Shown here: piece after piece, positions 1 through 8,226 of the stretch | How the letters are laid out: each line of letters begins with the position of its first letter | Position numbering within the stretch: the first letter of the stretch is position 1 | From: Bacteroides pyogenes DSM 20611 = JCM 6294 | GTDB taxonomy: Bacteria; Bacteroidota; Bacteroidia; Bacteroidales; Bacteroidaceae | Assembly: GCF_000428105.1 (NCBI RefSeq) | Contig: NZ_ATZH01000009.1 | Location: 99,291-163,290, forward strand | Direction of reading: 5' to 3' | DNA length: 64,000 nt | Position numbers and translations under genes: made by a program | Notes under the pieces: model-generated | Told to the model about the DNA's origin: nothing | Database searches by the model: none | The model's input: only the letters and a program-made list of their open reading frames with translations

Positions 1-1805
1 CGTACGATAACTTCAAGGCTTTCATGTGGCCTTGCTATGAAATGTTTACCAATAATACCATTCGTACTTCTTTCCAAAGTTATGCACAGAACGGCAGTTA
101 TAGAGGAGATATGGATGCGGGCTATCTGGAAAGAAAGCAGGAAAGCGGATACAATCAGTTTGCTTATCAAACGGTAGCCAGTGTTGCCAGTGGAAACGGT
201 TGGGATTTTAAGTCATTTATCCGCCGCATCAATATCATGCTTTCTCATATCGACGATTCCAACATGAGCGATGCCCAAAAAGATCATTGGCGTGCTGTGG
301 GATATTTCTTCCACTCCTATTGGTATATGGAGCTGATCGACCGCTTTGGGGCCGTACCTTGGATAGATCAGGTACTGAAAGAAGACTCACCTGAGGCTTA
401 TGGACCGCGCATGAATAGAAAAGAAGTTGCCGACAAGGTTTTGGAACGCTTGAAATGGGCGGAAGAACATATCGGTGATTTCACCGCTGCGGATGGTGCC
501 AATACCATCAATCGTAATTGTGTGCGAGCTGCCCTTTCCCGTTTTGCATTACGCGAAGGTACATGGAGAAAATACCATGAGCTGGGCGACCATGAAAAAT
601 ATCTTCAGGAATGTGTGCGTGTTTCGGAACTGTTGATGGAGGCTTATCCTGCCTTGTATGAAGGAACAGACGGACAGCCGGCTGCCGGATATGGAGAAAT
701 GTGGATAAGCAGCGATTTAAGTGTCGTTCCCGGTGTCATTTTGTATAAGTCTTACGTGGAAAATACGAATGAGCATAGCATGGGGCATATTGAGCACACT
801 TCTTCCCATCACGTGGAGATGAACCACAACACGGTTAATTTGTACCTGATGAAAAATGGGAAACCTATCAAGAATGTTTCATCGGGCTATCATGGGATGA
901 AAGATATGTATGCCGAGTTCCGTGATCGCGATCCGCGTTTGTATCATACGGTGATGCCTCCGTATAAAGTAAAGCCGGGTAAGGGTGACTATCCTACGTG
1001 GTCGTATACAAGTAATCCTGCCGACAGGGAGTATATCGACATTATGGGGCCCAATGAGAGCTGCACCAATCCGGGCGTCGGTATGAAACGTTTGCCGGGA
1101 CAAAACTGGGGAGCGTCTTTGGTTCCTGAGATTCCTCGCATCGGTACGGGCTCATTCGTCAGTTGCCGCTCGGGATACTATGTGTGGAAACATTGGAGCA
1201 ACTGGGAAAGAAACTTCAATAATGGTGCAGTCAATACATCCGACAAACCTATTTTCAAGATAGAAGAGATACTGTTGAATGTTGCCGAAGCCAAGTTCGA
1301 GCTGGGTTCTTTCAATCAGGCTGTTGCTGATAAGACGATTAACAAATTGCGTGCGCGTGCGGGCGTGGCAAAGATGGTTGTGGCCGATATCGACGACAAC
1401 TTCGACCCCGACCGAGCTAAATATTATCCGAAGAACAATGACCGGGGTGTTACGCTTGATCCTGTATTATGGGAAATTCGCCGTGAGCGTATCGTAGAGT
1501 TGATGGGCGAAGGATTCGGATTTTACGACGTGCGTCGCTGGCGGATGGCTCCATGGTTTCTGAATAGGGCGGCAACAGGCATTTGGATGAGCAAAGCCGA
1601 AGCAGCGAAGAAGAATATGACTTTGTACAATCCTTCTACCGGCTATTCGGATGGGACAAGCGGTTCCATGGCAGAAGGACATTTGTTCCTCTTTAACGAT
1701 CCTTTGAAAGAAGGTAAGGGATGGTTGGAGAAATATTACTTATATCAGATTCCCACTTCCGAGATACTGTTAAATCCGAAATTAGAACAAAATCCCGGTT
1801 GGTAA
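1..1805 (+). CDS. SusD/RagB family outer-membrane nutrient-binding lipoprotein, 5' end cut by window
   Basis: The reading frame is open from base 3, so the signal peptide and N-terminus lie outside the window; about 600 residues are visible. The aromatic-rich helical sequence and the C-terminal block (an ARxG-type helix, then LxxIRRERIVELxGEGFxFYDVRRW near residues 480-510 and a final YLYQIPTSEILLNPxLEQNPGW) are typical of SusD/RagB proteins. These sit on the cell surface as lids on a SusC TonB-dependent channel and bind the imported glycan or peptide. The SusC partner is presumably just upstream. A terminator hairpin and a sulfatase follow on the same strand, which suggests a PUL for a sulfated glycan. 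The substrate cannot be read from the sequence. Confidence 0.9.
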   Translation, partial: YDNFKAFMWPCYEMFTNNTIRTSFQSYAQNGSYRGDMDAGYLERKQESGYNQFAYQTVASVASGNGWDFKSFIRRINIMLSHIDDSNMSDAQKDHWRAVGYFFHSYWYMELIDRFGAVPWIDQVLKEDSPEAYGPRMNRKEVADKVLERLKWAEEHIGDFTAADGANTINRNCVRAALSRFALREGTWRKYHELGDHEKYLQECVRVSELLMEAYPALYEGTDGQPAAGYGEMWISSDLSVVPGVILYKSYVENTNEHSMGHIEHTSSHHVEMNHNTVNLYLMKNGKPIKNVSSGYHGMKDMYAEFRDRDPRLYHTVMPPYKVKPGKGDYPTWSYTSNPADREYIDIMGPNESCTNPGVGMKRLPGQNWGASLVPEIPRIGTGSFVSCRSGYYVWKHWSNWERNFNNGAVNTSDKPIFKIEEILLNVAEAKFELGSFNQAVADKTINKLRARAGVAKMVVADIDDNFDPDRAKYYPKNNDRGVTLDPVLWEIRRERIVELMGEGFGFYDVRRWRMAPWFLNRAATGIWMSKAEAAKKNMTLYNPSTGYSDGTSGSMAEGHLFLFNDPLKEGKGWLEKYYLYQIPTSEILLNPKLEQNPGW

Positions 1806-1826
1806 ACAACCTTTGTAGTTGCATAT

Positions 1827-1890
1827 AAAGACAAGGAAAGTAATGTTGCTTTTGCTTCAGGCGTCAAACTGCTTTCCTTGTCTTTTTTCT
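1827..1890 (+). terminator. long-loop hairpin terminator between susD and sulfatase
   Basis: A perfect 14-bp stem (AAAGACAAGGAAAG at 1827-1840 pairs with CTTTCCTTGTCTTT at 1872-1885) closes a 31-nt loop and runs into TTTCTTC. It lies 22 nt after the susD stop. It probably ends or attenuates the susCD transcript ahead of the sulfatase gene. The loop is longer than in most intrinsic terminators. Confidence 0.7.
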
Positions 1891-1928
1891 TCGCTTGTTG
1901 ATTAGTAAGACTTTAAAAAATCAAGGAT

Positions 1929-3443
1929 ATGAAATTTGAGAAATGGATGATAGGCTGTTCGCTTCTTTCTTATACCGGTTTACAAGCGCAACAAGCCGTA
2001 TCGCATCCCAACATTATTCATATATTGATGGATGATTTGGGCTATGGCGATCTGCAATGCTACGGGCAACAGAAAATAGAAACACCCCATATCGACCGGC
2101 TCAGGGAAGATGGAATGAAGTTCACGCAACATTATTCGGGATCGCCGGTGTCCGCTCCTTCGCGCTGTGTTCTTCTTACGGGATTGCATTCCGGGCATTC
2201 GCAGATACGGGGCAATGACGAGATGGCTTTCAGAGGTGCTGTCGGAGATTACGATTCGATGCACGTGCATAGAAATTTAGAAGGGCAGTTTCCCTTAAAA
2301 GCCGAAACCATGACGTTGGGAAGGATGTTGCAACAAGCTGGTTATGTGACCGGATGTTTTGGTAAATGGGGGTTAGGATATCCCGGCTCTGAGGGAACAC
2401 CCGGAAAGCAGGGATTCGATCACTTCTTCGGATACAACTGTCAGCGTCAGGCACATACTTACTATCCTGCTTTTTTGTATGAGAATGAGGAGCGAATCTA
2501 TCTGAGAAACCGTGTGATGAATCCGCACACGGAGAAGTTAGATGCTCATGCCGACCCGTATGATGCCGCCGGCTATGCCAAATATGTGCAACAGGAATAC
2601 GCCAACGACCTTATTTTCGATCGTTTGATGCGCTTTGTCGATCAACACCGCTCTTCCCCCTTTTTCCTGATGTGGACTACTCCGCTTCCGCACGTCTCTC
2701 TGCAAGCTCCCGAACGGTGGGTGCAGCACTATGTGCAAAAGTTCGGTGACGAACCTCCTTACCTCGGAGAGAAGGGATATATGCCCTGTCGCTACCCCCG
2801 TGCCACTTATGCCGCCATGATCAGCTATTTCGACGAGCAGGTGGGCAAACTGGTAGAGAAACTCAAAGTTGAGGGATTGTATGAGAAAACGCTCATTGTT
2901 TTTACTTCTGACAATGGGCCGACCTTTAACGGAGGAACAGATTCGCCTTGGTTTAACAGCGGCGGACTGTTTCGCTCGGAATATGGTTGGGGAAAGGGCT
3001 CTCTACACGAAGGCGGCATTCGTGTGCCGGCGATATTTACGTGGGCAGGCAAAATTGCTGCCAATAGCGAATCAGATCATTTGTCGGGCTTTCAAGATGT
3101 GATGCCTACGCTGGCAGATATTGCCGGTATTCCCTCTCCCCGCACAGACGGTATCAGCTTCCTGCCGACTCTGTTGGGCAGAAGCGATAAGCAGGCGCAG
3201 CATCCATTCCTCTACTGGGAATTTCCCGAATGGGGTGGAGAGAAAGCCGTCCGCAGCGGAAAATGGAAAGCTTTGTGGAAAAACATTAAGAAGGGGAACA
3301 AACGGATAATGCTGTTCGATTTGGAGAACGACCTCAAAGAAGAGCACGATGTAGCCGATAAGTATCCCGACGTGGTGAGAGAGATGGAACGCTTGATGAG
3401 GCAGTCGAGCACGCTGCCTGAGAATAAACGGTTTAGAATGTAG
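1929..3443 (+). CDS. S1 family sulfatase, serine-type
   Basis: A 504-residue secreted sulfatase that would hydrolyse sulfate esters, probably on a host or plant glycan handled by the adjoining SusD system. It has an N-terminal signal peptide (about residues 1-20). Metal-binding Asp35-Asp36 lie in the MDDLGYGD block. The formylglycine signature is S75-A-P-S-R79 followed by LLTG, so the residue to be converted is serine; this type needs the anaerobic sulfatase-maturating enzyme (anSME). The second metal-site pair is Asp328-Asn329 in FTSDNGP. Length is normal for the family. The ATG follows AAGGA. The substrate subfamily (GlcNAc, GalNAc or other) cannot be decided by eye. Confidence 0.93.
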   Translation: MKFEKWMIGCSLLSYTGLQAQQAVSHPNIIHILMDDLGYGDLQCYGQQKIETPHIDRLREDGMKFTQHYSGSPVSAPSRCVLLTGLHSGHSQIRGNDEMAFRGAVGDYDSMHVHRNLEGQFPLKAETMTLGRMLQQAGYVTGCFGKWGLGYPGSEGTPGKQGFDHFFGYNCQRQAHTYYPAFLYENEERIYLRNRVMNPHTEKLDAHADPYDAAGYAKYVQQEYANDLIFDRLMRFVDQHRSSPFFLMWTTPLPHVSLQAPERWVQHYVQKFGDEPPYLGEKGYMPCRYPRATYAAMISYFDEQVGKLVEKLKVEGLYEKTLIVFTSDNGPTFNGGTDSPWFNSGGLFRSEYGWGKGSLHEGGIRVPAIFTWAGKIAANSESDHLSGFQDVMPTLADIAGIPSPRTDGISFLPTLLGRSDKQAQHPFLYWEFPEWGGEKAVRSGKWKALWKNIKKGNKRIMLFDLENDLKEEHDVADKYPDVVREMERLMRQSSTLPENKRFRM

Positions 3444-3767
3444 GTGTTGTGATATTCCTATGTGCCGATTCATGATAAGAATATCATATCCTATTTTTAA
3501 TTCGTTATGAATTCTTGTCCTCGTGAATAAATCAGTCTAAGTCTTTTATAGGCTATTTGTTTACTTTTTGTTCTTCTTATTCTTTTTTATTTGCAAAAAG
3601 CTGTACTTTCGCAACAGACAAATGTCGGTTCAACGGAAAGTTTGCTCTGCATGACTTACGCAACGTAGCGTTGAAGCTTGCCGGAAGGCATTCTTCACAA
3701 TATCTCAAGAATGGTTGGCGGTGCTTCCGGTTGTTGAACGGTTACTTTAATTTATAGGAAAGCAGCA
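3444..3767 (+). other. intergenic region and structured leader of the thioredoxin-like gene
   Basis: No convincing gene. An 8-bp inverted repeat (TGATATTC at 3450-3457, GAATATCA at 3479-3486) followed by a TTTTT run may be a weak terminator for the sulfatase gene. TACTTTCG at 3604-3611 resembles a Bacteroides -7 box, but the only TTTG upstream (3590-3593) is 10 bp away, too close for a normal -33 box. The roughly 150-nt stretch before the next ATG contains small inverted repeats such as CAACG-TAG-CGTTG. The short ORF at 3557-3757 has no coding character. Confidence 0.4.
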
Positions 3768-4820
3768 ATGAAAAAGAATGATATTTTAACCCTTATACTT
3801 ACCCTTTTGTTCCTGACGGGGTGTAATAAGAATACGGACAAAGTGGTCATTACGGGAGAAATCGGCGGGATGGCAACGGATACGCTTTATCTGTACGGAG
3901 CGGACGAAGGATACGACCGGATAGATACTCTTTTCGTCGACGAAAAGGGCAAGTTCTCGCATACTGTCCGTGTAGATACGCTTACTTCGGTTTATCTGCT
4001 CATAGGCAACAGGGTGGAATATCCGCTGTATCTCGATAAAGGGGATAAAATCAGCATCAAAGGAGATACCGCACGGCTCGATCTGCTCGAAGTGAACGGT
4101 AATGCGGACAATGAAGCGTTGACCGCTTTCATGAAAGAGACGGCTGACGATACGGAGGCGGTAAAAAGAAAGAAGGCGGAGGAGTTTATCAAAAATCATC
4201 GCCATATGTTGGCAGGTATCTACCTGCTGGATCGTTTTCTGGTCGATGCCGATTCTATAGATATAGAAAAGGTGAAGGGGCTGATGGAAACGATGCCCGG
4301 GAAATTACAGGATACTCGCTACGTCGAATGGCTGAAAGAGAAGATAGCTCAAGCAGAGAAGGTGCAGGTCGACCGCTACGTTCCTTATTTCGACTTGCCC
4401 AACACGAAAGGCAAAAGAATCAACCGGCTATCGGAAGCTTTCCGTGAAAAATACTTGTTGGTCAATTTCTGGGCTTCGTGGGCGGACAGCCTGTCTAACG
4501 AATATCGCAATAGGGAGCTGCGCCAACTTTACCAAAAATACAAGAAGAACAAATACATCGGTATGCTGGGCGTTTCGCTCGATGTAGCCCCCGAGACATG
4601 GAAAGCAGCCGTGAAGAAAGACAGCCTCGAATGGGAACAGGTATGTGATGAGGGAGGCTTGAACTCGGAAGCAACTGCTCCTTATGTGGTTGACGGACTG
4701 CCCGCAAACGTACTTATCTCGCCCGAAGGAAGAGTGGTGGCTAAAAACATCTGGGGGGATGCGCTGCAACAGAAGCTGGAAGAATCGGCTGCCGAATTAG
4801 AGAAGAGAAAGAAGAAATAA
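3768..4820 (+). CDS. DUF4369/thioredoxin-fold lipoprotein lacking the CXXC cysteines
   Basis: A 350-residue lipoprotein (lipobox LTGC, Cys19). It has an N-terminal DUF4369-like beta domain (about 25-110), a helical linker and a C-terminal AhpC/TSA-TlpA-like thioredoxin fold (about 205-345). Active relatives in Bacteroidota reduce or isomerise disulfides of exported proteins. Here the position of the WCxPC active site reads FWASWADSLSNEYR (234-247), so both cysteines are absent, while the cis-proline loop (GLPANVLISPEG, about 310-321) is kept. Redox chemistry of the usual kind is therefore unlikely; binding or a structural role is possible. The ATG is preceded by AGGAAAG. Confidence 0.82.
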   Translation: MKKNDILTLILTLLFLTGCNKNTDKVVITGEIGGMATDTLYLYGADEGYDRIDTLFVDEKGKFSHTVRVDTLTSVYLLIGNRVEYPLYLDKGDKISIKGDTARLDLLEVNGNADNEALTAFMKETADDTEAVKRKKAEEFIKNHRHMLAGIYLLDRFLVDADSIDIEKVKGLMETMPGKLQDTRYVEWLKEKIAQAEKVQVDRYVPYFDLPNTKGKRINRLSEAFREKYLLVNFWASWADSLSNEYRNRELRQLYQKYKKNKYIGMLGVSLDVAPETWKAAVKKDSLEWEQVCDEGGLNSEATAPYVVDGLPANVLISPEGRVVAKNIWGDALQQKLEESAAELEKRKKK

Positions 4821-4952
4821 ATCTCAATAAACCGACCTGAGAAAGCCTGTGTATGTTTGTTTGAAAACACGAGGCGAAAGAAAGCCGCTGAACCATGATT
4901 CGGCAGAAAACGGCTTCTGCGAAGGTCTTAACAAGCAAACCTGAAAGACACT

Positions 4953-6491
4953 GTGTTAACCAAAGTTTTCGGAGCGGCCGTGCAAGGAATCGACGCCACG
5001 CTCATTACCATCGAAGTGAACAGCTCGCGCGGCTGTATGTTCTATCTCGTCGGTCTCCCCGACTCGGCGGTGAAGGAAAGCCACCAACGCATTATCTCCG
5101 CATTGCAAGTGAACGGCTATAAGATGCCCACCGCCAATATCGTCATCAACATGGCTCCTGCCGATATACGCAAGGAAGGTTCGGCTTACGACCTTCCGAT
5201 CGCCATCGGCTTGTTGGGCGCCAATGAAATCATCTCTTCGGAACGGTTTTCACGCTATCTGCTCATGGGCGAATTGAGTCTCGACGGGAGCATACAGCCG
5301 TTGAAAGGAGCTTTGCCTATCGCCATCAAAGCGCGCGAAGCGGGATTCGAGGGGCTCATCGTTCCGCGCCAGAACGCCCGCGAAGCAGCAGTAGTGAACA
5401 AGCTGAAGGTGTACGGCGTAGAGAATATCAAAGAGGTAATCGAATTTTTCAACGGCGAACGCGAGTTGCATCAGACTGTGGTCAATACCCGAGAGGAGTT
5501 CTATGCCCGGCAAAGCTCCTTCGAATTCGATTTTGCCGACGTGAAAGGACAAGAGCATGTGAAGAGGGCGCTGGAGGTGGCTGCCGCCGGCGGTCATAAC
5601 CTGATTATGGTAGGCGCTCCCGGAAGCGGAAAGTCGATGATGGCGAAGCGCCTGCCGTCCATTCTTCCTCCGCTTTCTTTGGGCGAGAGCTTGGAGACCA
5701 CCAAAATCCACTCTGTGGCAGGCAAGCTTGGCGGAGGTTCGTCGCTCATCTCCCAACGCCCGTTTCGCGATCCACATCACACCATCTCGCAAGTGGCTAT
5801 GGTGGGCGGAGGCAGCTTCCCCCAACCCGGCGAAATCAGCTTGGCGCACAACGGAGTACTCTTTCTCGACGAGTTGCCCGAATTCAGCCGCACTGTGCTC
5901 GAAGTGCTGCGTCAGCCGCTCGAAGATCGCCGCATCACCATCTCACGCGTGAAAAGTACGATCGATTATCCTGCCGGCTTTATGCTTGTCGCCTCCATGA
6001 ATCCCTGCCCCTGCGGCTATTACAACCATCCTGCAAAAGAGTGTGTATGCAGTCCCGGACAGGTGCAGAAGTATCTGAACAAGATTTCCGGCCCGTTACT
6101 CGACCGTATCGACATACAAATCGAGATAGTTCCCGTGCCTTTCGAAAAGATTTCCGACCGGCGGCAGGCAGAGCCGAGCGTAGCCATCCGCGAGCGGGTG
6201 ATCAAAGCCCGGCAGATGCAGGAAAAACGTTATGCTTCGCACCCGGGCATCTACTGCAATGCGCAGATGAACAGCCGGCTGCTTGCAATGTATGCACGTC
6301 CCGATGAGAAAGGGCTGGCGCTCTTGAGAAACGCCATGAACAGGCTCAACCTTTCTGCCCGCGCTTACGACCGCATCCTGAAGGTATCCCGCACCATTGC
6401 CGACCTGGAAGGAGCGGAACAGATACTCTCCTCCCATTTGGCAGAAGCTATCGGCTATCGGAATCTCGACCGCGAAAATTGGGCAGGGTGA
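4953..6491 (+). CDS. yifB: YifB family Mg-chelatase-like AAA ATPase (ComM type)
   Basis: A 512-residue cytoplasmic AAA+ ATPase of the YifB/ComM family. The proteobacterial member ComM is a hexameric helicase promoting branch migration during natural transformation. Visible parts are an N-terminal ChlI-like Lon-S5-fold domain (about 1-170), Walker A GAPGSGKS (221-228), Walker B VLFLDELPE (302-310), a Cys-rich insert PCPCGYYNHPAKECVC (351-366) characteristic of YifB, and a C-terminal Mg_chelatase_C helical domain. The start is a GTG after GAAAGA. It lies 132 bp after the thioredoxin-like gene with no clear terminator between, so cotranscription is possible. Length is standard for the family. 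Confidence 0.95.
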   Translation: MLTKVFGAAVQGIDATLITIEVNSSRGCMFYLVGLPDSAVKESHQRIISALQVNGYKMPTANIVINMAPADIRKEGSAYDLPIAIGLLGANEIISSERFSRYLLMGELSLDGSIQPLKGALPIAIKAREAGFEGLIVPRQNAREAAVVNKLKVYGVENIKEVIEFFNGERELHQTVVNTREEFYARQSSFEFDFADVKGQEHVKRALEVAAAGGHNLIMVGAPGSGKSMMAKRLPSILPPLSLGESLETTKIHSVAGKLGGGSSLISQRPFRDPHHTISQVAMVGGGSFPQPGEISLAHNGVLFLDELPEFSRTVLEVLRQPLEDRRITISRVKSTIDYPAGFMLVASMNPCPCGYYNHPAKECVCSPGQVQKYLNKISGPLLDRIDIQIEIVPVPFEKISDRRQAEPSVAIRERVIKARQMQEKRYASHPGIYCNAQMNSRLLAMYARPDEKGLALLRNAMNRLNLSARAYDRILKVSRTIADLEGAEQILSSHLAEAIGYRNLDRENWAG

Positions 6492-6541
6492 CTCATGCAA
6501 TTGTGTGCTGTTCGACAGCTGTATTTTGTCGTTTCGGTATG

Positions 6542-6680
6542 TATATATACTCATGGGTGGTGACTATATATACTCATGGGTGATGACCATATATACTCAC
6601 CGCGCTGACTATATATACTCATGGGTGATGACTATATATACTCACCGATGCTGACCATATATATGCACCGGGCCGGCTAC
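6542..6680. repeat. 23-bp degenerate tandem repeat array, TATATATAC-TCACC type, 6-7 units
   Basis: Starting 50 bp after the yifB stop are six to seven head-to-tail units of 22-23 bp at 6542, 6565, 6588, 6610, 6633 and 6656, with a decayed unit after that. Each begins [T/C]ATATATAC followed by TCA, then either TGGGTG or CCG, and ends in TGAC. Units 2 and 4 are identical. The short ORFs here are products of the repeat. A related array with the same unit lies at 46463-46570. Confidence 0.85.
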
Positions 6681-6809
6681 ATACACCGCGTCGGGGAGGG
6701 TTTTCAGCCTCATCCGGGAAGTCTTTTACCCGACGATGACTTCATGAAGACTTTAGAGGGATGTATCGATTATTACAGTAACGGGAGAATTAAGTTCCGG
6801 TTAAAAGGA

Positions 6810-6842
6810 AAGAGTCCGGTACAATGCCGAACTCTTTTCAAA
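6810..6842. terminator. hairpin terminator, probably bidirectional
   Basis: AAGAGTCCGG (6810-6819) pairs with CCGAACTCTT (6827-6836) with one mismatch around a 7-nt loop. It is flanked by TTTT on the + strand and by TTTCCTTTT when read on the - strand. It could end yifB transcripts and the - strand operon that finishes at 7266. Confidence 0.55.
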
Positions 6843-7265
6843 ATAGTTTCATAATTTACGGTCCGACTTCGGGGCAGTTCAAAAGTCGGGTAACCCCTTG
6901 CTGTTACTTACAGATTGAAACAGAAAGATGTGAAATTTTCTTTACCTCCTGTTCGAAAAAACTAATCATCCCGGGTTTATTGAATTTTTCTTTATAGCCT
7001 TACAGGCTGCAAGTTAAAACACCGAGACAGATGAGCCAATACGTCATCGGTTTCCGTGAGCGTCTTATAGATTGTAAGTTATCATGCCAAGGGGCCGCTT
7101 TTTGGGGCAGCCCCTTTCTATAACAGCTTGATGTTGTACCTGTCAAACTTTGGGTGATCACCTCACGTTGCACCGTGAAAGCGGTACACTCCTTTTTGAA
7201 GCACGACAGATGCGGCCGGCGGATATTCACACGGAGGCGACAAACAGCTGCCGGTTGCAGGTGTC
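6843..7265. other. intergenic region between convergent yifB and the nine-gene operon
   Basis: Gene-free except for the doubtful - strand frame at 7000-7230. It contains short GC-rich inverted repeats, for example AAGGGGC/GCCCCTT around 7088-7112. I see no promoter or RNA gene. Confidence 0.4.
7000..7230 (-). CDS. possible small ORF, 76 aa, conserved-element remnant
   Basis: A GTG-initiated frame with several cysteines and a basic composition, ending in a short hydrophobic stretch. It lies 35 bp beyond the stop of the last operon gene and has no obvious ribosome binding site. Its middle part (around the sequence KGLPQKAAPWHDN) seems familiar to me from short hypothetical proteins scattered through Bacteroides genomes, which suggests a dispersed element rather than an operon gene. 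That is recollection and not checked. It may be non-coding. Confidence 0.25.
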   Translation of the reverse strand: MNIRRPHLSCFKKECTAFTVQREVITQSLTGTTSSCYRKGLPQKAAPWHDNLQSIRRSRKPMTYWLICLGVLTCSL

Positions 7266-8192
7266 TTACTTCTGCCCGTAAGGGAGTAGAAATTTAAATC
7301 CTTTTCCTCTCAGCATGACTTCCGACTCGCGCACTTCCTCTACATAGAGCCGGTGTATCCCTTCTTTTATTTTGCCGTGTGAAGCCGAGTAATCAAGGAT
7401 ATTCAGGTCGATGGAATCGCCTTGTACGGGATTCACGATGGGGGCAATCTTCATGTGAGAGCCATCGTAGGTTGTGATCCGTCCGCCGTAAGGGCGGGCG
7501 CTGTCTATGATCCATGTGCCTACTCCTTTTCTTTTCACTATCATTCTGTTATTCAACATCACGTAATATGAACTGTTGCGAGTGTCATACCATCCCGGAA
7601 TCTGCAAATCTCCTTCGGGCTTCACTTTGATATGGATGGTTTTCTGCTCTTTCCCGTCTTCGGATATGGCGGTAACTTCGGCTTCTCCTTCGTATTTGGG
7701 CATTATTTCGAGCATGCCGGTAGAGCCGTCCCATTTTATATCCATTACATCTGCCGGATCGTTTTCCTGTAGTGTGACGCGTTCTCCTCCTCCCGAAATG
7801 CTTACGAACTTGCTTATGTCTTTAGGCCGGAGCCGGACGGCGGAATGGCTTATCCCCAATTCGGGGAAAGTCACGTTGATTTTCAGCCGTACACGCTTGT
7901 CGTGCGAGAGGATCGTGGCAAACGTTTCGCCCTCCAGCAATCCTTTCACCTTTAGCGTGTCCATGCTCATTTGCGCGGTGGCTATTTGCGAGTTCTCCAC
8001 GTTGACGATGTATTTTCCGTTTCCCCCCGAAACGAGAAGCCTTTTTTCCGTTTGCTTATTCAGCGACAATTCGTCGACGGGGTTTTCTTTTCCTATCCGG
8101 ATGTCCGGATATTCCTCTTTCCCGTCTTCGCAGGCAAAGCAGCAAATAATCGAGAAAGCGATGCACAGTGCGGTTATTATATTCTTGCTCAT
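7266..8192 (-). CDS. Ig-like (BIG2-type) repeat lipoprotein, last gene of uptake operon
   Basis: A 308-residue surface or periplasmic lipoprotein (lipobox around Cys21, FACEDG). About residues 35-115 and 115-195 look like two bacterial Ig-like beta domains, each ending in a hydrophobic strand followed by P. The GGNGKYIVNV and SQIATAQ turns match the repeats of the 23484-25100 protein. The C-terminal third (about 200-305) is another beta-rich domain of unknown type. It is the ninth and last gene of the operon that starts with the FecA-like receptor, 35 nt after the preceding stop. A ligand-binding or scaffolding role at the surface is inference. Confidence 0.7.
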   Translation of the reverse strand: MSKNIITALCIAFSIICCFACEDGKEEYPDIRIGKENPVDELSLNKQTEKRLLVSGGNGKYIVNVENSQIATAQMSMDTLKVKGLLEGETFATILSHDKRVRLKINVTFPELGISHSAVRLRPKDISKFVSISGGGERVTLQENDPADVMDIKWDGSTGMLEIMPKYEGEAEVTAISEDGKEQKTIHIKVKPEGDLQIPGWYDTRNSSYYVMLNNRMIVKRKGVGTWIIDSARPYGGRITTYDGSHMKIAPIVNPVQGDSIDLNILDYSASHGKIKEGIHRLYVEEVRESEVMLRGKGFKFLLPYGQK

Positions 8193-8226
8193 TGGTTTGT
8201 AAACAGTTTAATGATGTTCTTTATTC

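Noticed and set aside
3557..3757. 66-codon ORF before the thioredoxin-like gene
   Set aside because: It lies in the probable promoter and leader; it has no ribosome binding site and no similarity I recognise.
5250..5849. 199-codon - strand ORF
   Set aside because: Antisense to the yifB ATPase core.
6397..6854. Two + strand ORFs with repeated YIYSWVMTIYTHR-like peptides
   Set aside because: They are translations of the 23-bp repeat array, in shifting frames, with no start signal.
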